20,492 nucleotides of DNA from an uncultured Collinsella sp. (GTDB taxonomy: Bacteria; Actinomycetota; Coriobacteriia; Coriobacteriales; Coriobacteriaceae): NCBI GenBank assembly GCA_900549215.1, contig URNJ01000012.1:1-20492 (forward strand), given 5' to 3'. The notes under the pieces are model-generated. The model did not search any database. It was not told the origin of the DNA and was given only the letters and a program-made list of their open reading frames with translations. This document shows positions 14,140 to 20,492 of this stretch, piece after piece. The number at the start of each line of letters is the position of its first letter. Position 1 is the stretch's first letter. The position numbers and the translations under genes are program-made.

Positions 14140-15345
14140 CTACTTGACCTCGATGAGCTCGTACTCGCTCGTGCCCAGGCCGATCTTTTCGGCGTGCGCG
14201 ATGCACGCGCGCCAGTCGGTGTCGGGATGCGTGATGCAGAAGGGATCACGCGCCTGCTCGCCCTCCAGATGCTCGTGATTGTGCTCCATCTTGGCCGCGC
14301 TATCGGTGAGCTCGGTGTTGGGCAGCGGCTCGGATGCCATGACGGCATCGGCGCAGGCCTGGTCGATGGCGACCGGGTCGAAGCTCGCGAACATGCCGAT
14401 ATCGTTGACGATAGGCGTGTCGTTTTCGGGATGGCAATCGCAGTTGGGGCTGATATCCATGGCGAGCGAGATGTGGAAGCTCGGGCGGCCGTCGACAACG
14501 GCCTTGGTGTACTCGGCGATCTTGCAGTTGAGCACGTCTGCCGCGGCCTCATAGCCGGGCTTGATGCAGTCCTGGTTGCATGCCGCAATGCAGCGTCCGC
14601 AGCCCACGCAGCGATCGTGGTCGATGGCAGCCACGTGCACCGTGCGAGTAGCGCCGCTGGCAAGCTCGCGCTCGCGGGTGTCGTCGAACGAGATAGCGTT
14701 GTGAGCGCAGATCTTTTCACAGGCATGGCAGCCAACGCAGTGCTCGATCGCGACGTTCGGCTTGCCGGCGGCATGCTGCTCCATCTTGCCGGCACGGCTG
14801 CCGCCTCCCATACCCAGGTTCTTCATGGCGCCGCCAAAGCCGGCCTGCTCATGGCCCTTAAAGTGGGTGAGGCTGATCACGATATCGGCGTCCATGAGTG
14901 CCTGACCGATCTTGGCTTCGTGCACGTACTCGCCGCCCTCGACCGGGACGAGCGCCTCGTCGGTGCCCTTGAGGCCGTCGGCAATGATGATCTGGCAACC
15001 CGTGGCATACGGGGTAAAGCCGTTCTGGTAGGCGGTATCGATGTGCTCGAGCGCGTTTTTGCGGCTACCGACATAGAGCGTATTGCAGTCGGTGAGGAAG
15101 GGCTTGCCGCCCAGCTCCTTCACGACGTCCGCGACGGCGCGGGCGTAGTTGGGGCGCAAAAAGCTCAGGTTGCCCAGCTCGCCAAAGTGAATCTTGATGG
15201 CGACGAACTTGTTCTCAAAGTCGATCTGCTCAATTCCGGCGTGACGGATGAGGCGCTTGAGCTTGTCGAGCTGGCTCTCGCGAGCATGCGTGCGCAGGTT
15301 GGTAAAGTACACCTTAGCGGGTGCTGCGGGTGCAGTTGCGGTCAT
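14140..15345 (-). CDS. DUF362 protein with two [4Fe-4S] ferredoxin motifs
   Basis: A 401-residue protein. The DUF362 domain covers about 11-190 and 270-350 (KVYFTNLRT, IKIHFGELGNLSFLRPNYARAV, LTHFKGHEQAGFGGAMKNLGMG), with a ferredoxin insert at 200-262. The cluster ligands are Cys203/206/209/213 (CVGCHACEKIC) and Cys246/249/252/256 (CVGCGRCIAAC), both CxxCxxCxxxC, enough for two [4Fe-4S] clusters. Such proteins are common in anaerobes and are presumed redox proteins; the physiological reaction is not established. No membrane helix or signal peptide is visible. GAGGGG lies about 9 bases before the ATG. It is a single-gene unit between a repeat element and a terminator. Confidence 0.88.
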   Translation of the reverse strand: MTATAPAAPAKVYFTNLRTHARESQLDKLKRLIRHAGIEQIDFENKFVAIKIHFGELGNLSFLRPNYARAVADVVKELGGKPFLTDCNTLYVGSRKNALEHIDTAYQNGFTPYATGCQIIIADGLKGTDEALVPVEGGEYVHEAKIGQALMDADIVISLTHFKGHEQAGFGGAMKNLGMGGGSRAGKMEQHAAGKPNVAIEHCVGCHACEKICAHNAISFDDTRERELASGATRTVHVAAIDHDRCVGCGRCIAACNQDCIKPGYEAAADVLNCKIAEYTKAVVDGRPSFHISLAMDISPNCDCHPENDTPIVNDIGMFASFDPVAIDQACADAVMASEPLPNTELTDSAAKMEHNHEHLEGEQARDPFCITHPDTDWRACIAHAEKIGLGTSEYELIEVK

Positions 15346-15387
15346 AGATCTATCCCCTCGGTCTATATGGCGTTACAGACATAGAGG

Positions 15388-15418
15388 ATGGTACCAGTTA
15401 AAGCAGAGTTAAAGTCAA
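15388..15418 (-). promoter_or_regulatory. Possible promoter of the DUF362 gene
   Basis: TTGACT (15418-15413) and TACCAT (15393-15388) on the minus strand are separated by 19 bases, longer than ideal. Two copies of TTTAACT spaced 11 bases apart lie between the hexamers and could be a binding site. Confidence 0.35.
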
Positions 15419-15428
15419 GTACGGCACC

Positions 15429-15609
15429 TAGTCATTGGGGATGTTCTTAAATGAGTAGTCGCAGGGGACACTCTTTCGCCACCCGGCAGTTGGGGACAGT
15501 CCCCAAGTGCCGGCAGCTAGGGACAGTCCTTTCCAGCCGGCCGGCGAGCCGGCAAGTCAGCAAAGACTGTCCCCGATGACTAGTCGTTTAAGACTGTCCC
15601 CGATGACTA
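15429..15609. repeat. Composite palindromic repeat element (REPIN-like)
   Basis: Two inverted arms, each with two tandem copies of a 20-base unit. The right arm has AAGACTGTCCCCGATGACTA exactly twice (15563-15582 and 15590-15609, period 27). The left arm has its reverse complement in diverged form, TAGTCATTGGGGATGTTCTT (15429-15448) and TAGTCGCAGGGGACACTCTT (15456-15475), each matching 16 of 20. The core holds a large hairpin (15483-15513) and a GCCGGC-rich palindrome (about 15536-15553). The last unit ends on the stop codon of the ABC permease. No transposase is present, so a non-autonomous element is implied. Confidence 0.8.
15483..15513. repeat. 31-base near-perfect hairpin in the repeat core
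   Basis: CCGGCA, a G/G mismatch, TTGGGGAC, a single central A, then GTCCCCAA, mismatch, TGCCGG. The central TTGGGGACAGTCCCCAA (15490-15506) is a perfect palindrome apart from its middle base. It could cap the permease transcript, but it lacks a T run. Confidence 0.75.
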
Positions 15610-18279
15610 CTCCTGCACCTTGAGAGCTTCGGCCAGGCCCACACGTTTGATGGAACGCATGTGCAGCAACGCCACGACCAGGTAGGTCGCAAAGCCAATG
15701 CCGACGCATGCAACCATGGACCAAGCGGGCGCATAGATTTCGATATTGCCGTTGTAGGCGAGTAGCATCGAGCGGAAGATGGCTGTTAGCGAGCCAATAA
15801 TGACCGGCAGGCTCAGCACAAGCGACGCCGCCACGCACAGCGTGATCGAGCGGATGTACAGATGCGAGATCTCGCCATCGCGATAGCCAAAGACCTTCAT
15901 GTAGCTGATCGAACGGGCGCTATGGTCGATGACAGCCTTGGTCAGCAGGTACATAAATAGCAAGAAGATGAACACCGCGAGCCCAACCATCATTCCGATC
16001 ATTTTGCTCATCATGCCGATGAACTGGTCGCCCACGGCCCGCATGTCGTCGGGCGTGGTGTCGCCGGCAAAGTAACGAGCATCGAGGTCGAGCTTCTCGT
16101 CGCTCACATAGCCGTTAAAGTAGGCGGCGTCGTTGCCGAACAGCTCGTTAAAGTCGTCGATACTCATATAGATATTCATGTCCGACTTGGAGCCCCAGGC
16201 ACAGTCCTTGCCCGCGTACTCAAGGGAATAATGCTCGCCCTCGTACTTGTCGATGAGCGTGACCTTCTGGCCCTCGCTCCAGCCAAACTTGTCGAGCAGG
16301 CCGCCGCCAAAGACGACGCGCCCATCGCCAACGTTGAGGTCTTTCCAATAGCGCGAATCGGGCGAGATGCCGTAGACGGAAATCATCTCCTCGCCATTAC
16401 CATCGCCGCGGTCGTATTGCAGCTGGTAAACGGCATATTTCTCGGCCTGTGCGATTGCGCCCGCGCCGTTGTCGGTCGTATTGACCGGGTGGATGTCGTC
16501 GTTGTCGGTGTCGATCTTAGAGGCCTTGTCGATCAGGTCGATAGCCTCGTCGCGGTCGCAGCCGAGGGCATCGGCAAGGTCATCGAGGCGTGCATAAAGC
16601 GCATCCTTCTTGTCCTGGACGTTTGCAAGCGCATCCTGCGCCGCAGTCAGGCTCTCGGCAGACGGAGATGCGGTCGCGGCATCGGGCGGGGCCCCTTCGT
16701 GGGCCGCATCGGCCGCGTCGTCAAGCTCGTCATCGGCATCCTGGGCGGCGGAAAGCAGCGCGCCGTCAACCGACTGCAAGCGCTCGAGTGCCGACCACTG
16801 CTCGCACTCCTCGGCAGTGCCCTCGAGCTCCAGCGGCGCCTTGAGCGTGTACTGGTGCTCGGCGACCAGGCTTGTCTCCAGGTTGTCCGCGTAGTGCGTC
16901 ATCGTGGGCAGAATCGCCAGGCCAAAGAGCAGCAGCAGCGAGGCAAACGCAATGCCCACGAAGAGCGTGGCGAAGTTGCCCAGGTTGCGCAGGAAGATGC
17001 GCAGGCGGAAGCGCGAGACAAAGCCCATGCGCTCCGGCAGCTGCAGGCCGCGCTTGGTGCCCGATTTGCCGCTCGCCTCGTGACGAAGGAACTGCAACGG
17101 CGTCTTGCCCATCTTGCGAAGCAGGCCCACCAGCGTGATGAGGATGAGCGCGGCGGCGGGAACCACGGCGCACTTCACAAAGATCTCCCAGCTCCAGTAC
17201 ACCTGGAAGGGCGGCAGGCTGTACGAACCGTAATAGAGGCTGCGCATGGGCTCGGTAAAGAACACAACGCCGAGCGCAGTGCCCAAAAGCGCCGCGACCA
17301 CGCCCACGATGGCAGGAAGCGCAAGGTAGTGCAGCACGATCTCGCGGCGGCGATAGCCGCTGGCGGGCAGCGTGCCGATGATAGCGCTCTCCTCCTCGAT
17401 GGTGGCGTCGGTAAGGACCACAAAGACGAACGCCATGATCACGATGATGATGTCGAGCAGCGTCATCCACATCATGGAGTCGCCGTCCACGTCGTCGCGC
17501 GCATAGCCAATGCCCTGATTGGAATCGGCATCGATCAGATCGTCCACGCGCGCATCGGCATCGGTCAGCGCCTCGACCATATCTTGCTCGGCGTCGATGC
17601 GGTCTGCGGTGGAGAGATCGCGATCGGTAAAGGTGAAGGAGTAGGTGTAGGCGGGTGCGCCGCCGGCATCCTCGAGCGCGGCAAAGCCGCCATCGGTGAC
17701 CTCGGCCACGCCATAGGTGATGGTGTTCACCGTAAAGTCCGAATTGTTGAGGAACAGCGCCTGACTATCGGGCTGGGTCATGATGCCGCAGATGGTGTAG
17801 GTGCGGCCCTCAAGCTCAACCTTATCGCCCACGGCGAGGTCGTTGTTGGTGGCGAAGACACGGTCGATGGCTACCTCATCGTCCGTCTTGGGCTCCTTGC
17901 CCTCACAGTAGGACGCGATATCGACCTTGGTGCGGTGCGCATAGGTGCGCAGCGTGCGCTTGGTGCCGTCGTCGCCGGCGGTCTTTTTGATGATGGCGTC
18001 GATGGAGAAATTCTTGTAGAGCGTAACGCCGCCGACGTCGCCGGCTGCATCCTCGGCCGCCTTGAGCTGGTCTTTGGTGGCCTCGAAGGAGGTGGTCACG
18101 CGGCCGTCCTCAATCGTGTACGCATCGCGCATGTCGTCGATAAGGCAGCCGATGGAATGCGCTGCGAGTAAAAAGCCCGAGGTGAGAGCGATGCTTCCGC
18201 ACATAAGCAAAAAGATGCCCAGGTACTTGCCGATATTGCGGCGCAGCTCGCGCGGGAGACGTTTTGCGAGAGGTGTCAT
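15607..18279 (-). CDS. ABC transporter permease, MacB/FtsX family, two FtsX domains
   Basis: An 890-residue membrane protein. Helix 1 (about 15-40) is followed by a large extracytoplasmic domain to about residue 265, three helices with the first FtsX domain (about 270-390, MWMTLLDIIIVIMAFVFVVL), another helix near 425-455, a second extracytoplasmic domain with a coiled-coil-like Ala/Asp-rich stretch (about 520-610), and three final helices (about 740-885). This matches the 8-10-helix FtsX-like permeases that work as mechanotransmitters or exporters of peptides, lipids or drugs. The ATG at 18279 is used; a TTG at 18294 overlapping the ATPase stop is possible. The ATPase gene ends inside the start region, so the two are coupled. 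Its stop codon lies in the repeat element. Confidence 0.85.
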   Translation of the reverse strand: MTPLAKRLPRELRRNIGKYLGIFLLMCGSIALTSGFLLAAHSIGCLIDDMRDAYTIEDGRVTTSFEATKDQLKAAEDAAGDVGGVTLYKNFSIDAIIKKTAGDDGTKRTLRTYAHRTKVDIASYCEGKEPKTDDEVAIDRVFATNNDLAVGDKVELEGRTYTICGIMTQPDSQALFLNNSDFTVNTITYGVAEVTDGGFAALEDAGGAPAYTYSFTFTDRDLSTADRIDAEQDMVEALTDADARVDDLIDADSNQGIGYARDDVDGDSMMWMTLLDIIIVIMAFVFVVLTDATIEEESAIIGTLPASGYRRREIVLHYLALPAIVGVVAALLGTALGVVFFTEPMRSLYYGSYSLPPFQVYWSWEIFVKCAVVPAAALILITLVGLLRKMGKTPLQFLRHEASGKSGTKRGLQLPERMGFVSRFRLRIFLRNLGNFATLFVGIAFASLLLLFGLAILPTMTHYADNLETSLVAEHQYTLKAPLELEGTAEECEQWSALERLQSVDGALLSAAQDADDELDDAADAAHEGAPPDAATASPSAESLTAAQDALANVQDKKDALYARLDDLADALGCDRDEAIDLIDKASKIDTDNDDIHPVNTTDNGAGAIAQAEKYAVYQLQYDRGDGNGEEMISVYGISPDSRYWKDLNVGDGRVVFGGGLLDKFGWSEGQKVTLIDKYEGEHYSLEYAGKDCAWGSKSDMNIYMSIDDFNELFGNDAAYFNGYVSDEKLDLDARYFAGDTTPDDMRAVGDQFIGMMSKMIGMMVGLAVFIFLLFMYLLTKAVIDHSARSISYMKVFGYRDGEISHLYIRSITLCVAASLVLSLPVIIGSLTAIFRSMLLAYNGNIEIYAPAWSMVACVGIGFATYLVVALLHMRSIKRVGLAEALKVQE

Positions 18280-18287
18280 GGCGCCGC

Positions 18288-19013
<726 letters not shown>

Positions 19014-19094
19014 TGTTAGCCTCGTACTACTTTATGAACGTAATAGTAAACCTTGGCGAACTATTTTGGGGCGAGGCCTAGGATTTATTTCAGA

Positions 19095-20300
19095 CTAGGC
19101 GCGGGATTTGGCGCGTGAGAGGGCCAGGCCTACGGCGGCAATGGCGGCGGCGAAGAGCACGGTGACGCCCAGGTCGCAGGCGATGTCACCCAACACGGTG
19201 GACGTCAGATCCGAAGCGAGCGCCTTGCCAATCGCGTCGTTCACCCAATACGTCGGCACAAAATGCGCCACCGTCTGCACGGCCGAGCCCATCAGCGACA
19301 GCGGCATCCAAGCGCCGCCCAAAAACGTCATGAGCATGCCAAGCAGGTTGCCCACACCGTTAAGCAGCTCCTCGCGCGCACCCAGGCTCGAAAGCGCAAA
19401 GCCAACGGCCAGAGGCGTGCACGCCAGGGCAAACGTCGCCGCCAGCGCCAGGCACACACGACCCACGCCGACCTCGGCAACCGCGCCGGCAAAGCCCACG
19501 ACGCCCATCATGCTCGACACAAACCAGATGCAGACGGTGAGCACGGCGGCGGCCGCAAACACGGCAAGCGAGCGCTGGCGCTCGGAGACCGGGCCGGCCT
19601 CCATGCGGCGCACACGCTCGGGCTCGTTCATGCCCGAGAACACCAGTCCCACCGACACGATGACCGACGAGATGATCGCGTACGCGCCAAAGTTGAAGTA
19701 CGACTCGAGCGTGGCGGCGGCGGTCGAGTCAACCTTGACCTGCTCGATCTCGACCTTGGCACGCTCGGTGGCCGCGTGTTCGGCAGCCTTGGCAACATCG
19801 CCGTTAGAAGCAGCGGGCTCAAGCGCCGCCGCAGCGCCCGCGAGCGAGATCCAGCGCGAGGCCTCGGCAGACGAAAGCGCCGCCGCCATGGTGCCAGAAC
19901 CGTAGGTCACGTCGAGCTTGGGCAGGGCCTCCCCCGCGCGGGCAGCCGCAACGAGGTCGTCCTCAAACTCCTCCGGGATAAAGAACACGCAGTCGGCGCT
20001 GCCCTTGGCGCTGTTGCTCTTGGAGAGCGCGTCCGCAAGGTCGTACGTATCGTCGCCGATGCCCGTGACCAGCTCAAAACGCGAACCCAGATGCTTGGTA
20101 AGCGCACGCGAAAGGTCGCTGTCGTCGCGGTCGACCACGATCACGTTGGCATCGTAGGGCTTGTACTCGGTGAGCTGCGACGAGTTCCAGCTCACCGATG
20201 CCGCGATGAATACGCCCATGAGCGAGATGAACACCGTATAGATGAGCAGGTAGAACGGGTGCGCCAGCGCCATGCGAAGCGCGGTCTTAAAGGTGCTCAT
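19095..20300 (-). CDS. ABC-2 type transporter permease
   Basis: A 401-residue protein with the ABC-2 (YhgE/NatB-like) layout: one N-terminal helix (about 17-40, FYLLIYTVFISLMGVFIAAS), an extracytoplasmic domain of about 170 residues, then five C-terminal helices from about 208 (YAIISSVIVSVGLVFSGMNEPERVRRMEAGPVSERQRS and following). The MEAGPVSERQR loop after the second helix resembles the cytoplasmic coupling loop of this family. The start at 20300 is supported by AAGGAG 5 bases upstream. It overlaps the end of another ABC-2 permease gene by 14 bases. No ATPase for this pair is in the window; it probably lies beyond the right edge, since the nearby MacB-type ATPase has its own permease. Confidence 0.82.
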   Translation of the reverse strand: MSTFKTALRMALAHPFYLLIYTVFISLMGVFIAASVSWNSSQLTEYKPYDANVIVVDRDDSDLSRALTKHLGSRFELVTGIGDDTYDLADALSKSNSAKGSADCVFFIPEEFEDDLVAAARAGEALPKLDVTYGSGTMAAALSSAEASRWISLAGAAAALEPAASNGDVAKAAEHAATERAKVEIEQVKVDSTAAATLESYFNFGAYAIISSVIVSVGLVFSGMNEPERVRRMEAGPVSERQRSLAVFAAAAVLTVCIWFVSSMMGVVGFAGAVAEVGVGRVCLALAATFALACTPLAVGFALSSLGAREELLNGVGNLLGMLMTFLGGAWMPLSLMGSAVQTVAHFVPTYWVNDAIGKALASDLTSTVLGDIACDLGVTVLFAAAIAAVGLALSRAKSRA

Positions 20301-20492
20301 AGCGGCTCCTTCCAAAGATCAGCGTGGCGGCGGCAACGAACAACAGCGCCATAAGGACCAGCGCGCCGGCGCGAACGGCAAAGGGCCCCAGGTCCTCAAA
20401 GAAATACAGGCGATTGAACATGTCGCAGATGAGCTTGACGGGGTTGAACCAGCACTCGGCCGGGCAGGCGCGGGCGACGTCGTCGGCAAGCG
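20287..20492 (-). CDS. C-terminal end of a second ABC-2 permease (partial, cut by window edge)
   Basis: The last 67 codons of an open frame reading LADDVARACPAECWFNPV and then a terminal membrane helix (AGALVLMALLFVAAATLIF) ending GRSRYEHL before a TAA at 20289-20287. The pattern, a short extracytoplasmic loop with NPVKL followed by one last helix, is that of the end of ABC-2 permeases. It overlaps the next gene by 14 bases, so the two are translationally coupled and probably form a heterodimer. The reading frame is not listed as a complete gene because its start is outside the window. Confidence 0.7.
   Translation of the reverse strand, partial: LADDVARACPAECWFNPVKLICDMFNRLYFFEDLGPFAVRAGALVLMALLFVAAATLIFGRSRYEHL

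Noticed and set aside
14194..15384. 396-codon open frame on the plus strand
   Set aside because: Antisense to the DUF362 ferredoxin gene, whose eight cluster cysteines and start site are clear.
15429..15609. CRISPR array
   Set aside because: Only two exact direct copies with a 7-base gap, plus inverted diverged copies; there are no uniform spacers and no cas genes.
16231..18171. 646-codon open frame on the plus strand
   Set aside because: Antisense to the FtsX-like permease. Low-complexity Val/Arg/Gly/Asp composition and no start signal; explained by codon bias of the real gene.

Overview
The window is about 20.5 kb of high-GC bacterial chromosome. It looks like a gut actinobacterium of the class Coriobacteriia (Collinsella or a relative). 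That placement is an inference from base composition, the gene families present, and an NRAMP-like gene resembling the magnesium-type NRAMP relatives I recall from Eggerthella. Nothing in the window fixes the species. Almost every gene is chromosomal housekeeping or envelope related. There is no rRNA, tRNA, CRISPR array, prophage or insertion sequence that I can support.

Layout. Positions 1-1019 (minus) hold ribokinase followed by the first codons of what looks like a nucleoside hydrolase, a small ribose/nucleoside salvage unit. At 1207-3439 (plus) lies an OatA-like membrane acyltransferase fused to an SGNH esterase domain; its frame is broken near a run of seven C at 2923-2929. A bidirectional hairpin terminator separates it from a minus-strand pair, 6660-3545: a PRC-barrel/MgtE_N/CBS membrane protein followed 8 bases later by an NRAMP-family transporter whose metal-site motifs are those of a non-canonical, probably Mg2+, carrier. 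The pair is preceded by a roughly 200-base leader with several helices that could exclude one another, a candidate riboswitch.

From 7035 to 9658 (minus) are a membrane-anchored polysaccharide-deacetylase-like protein that has lost its metal ligands, a PRC-barrel protein and a YtxH protein translationally coupled to it. From 9795 to 12823 (minus) are a stand-alone protein resembling the N-terminal domain of cyanophycin synthetase, a CNNM/CorC-type protein and a hemolysin-III/PAQR membrane protein. At 13010-13975 (plus) is a membrane-anchored alpha/beta hydrolase with a good promoter and a strong terminator.

From 14140 to the right edge (minus) are a DUF362/2x[4Fe-4S] protein, a MacB/FtsX-like ABC exporter (ATPase plus 890-residue permease), and two ABC-2 permeases, the second cut by the window edge. 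Between the DUF362 gene and the FtsX permease sits a 181-base palindromic repeat element (REPIN-like). One arm of it runs exactly into the permease stop codon, and a related copy runs exactly into the stop codon of the deacetylase-like gene 8.5 kb away.

The most interesting points are the magnesium-themed operon with its structured leader, the degenerate deacetylase, the stop-codon-abutting repeats, the homopolymer frameshift in the acyltransferase and the isolated cyanophycin-synthetase-like domain.
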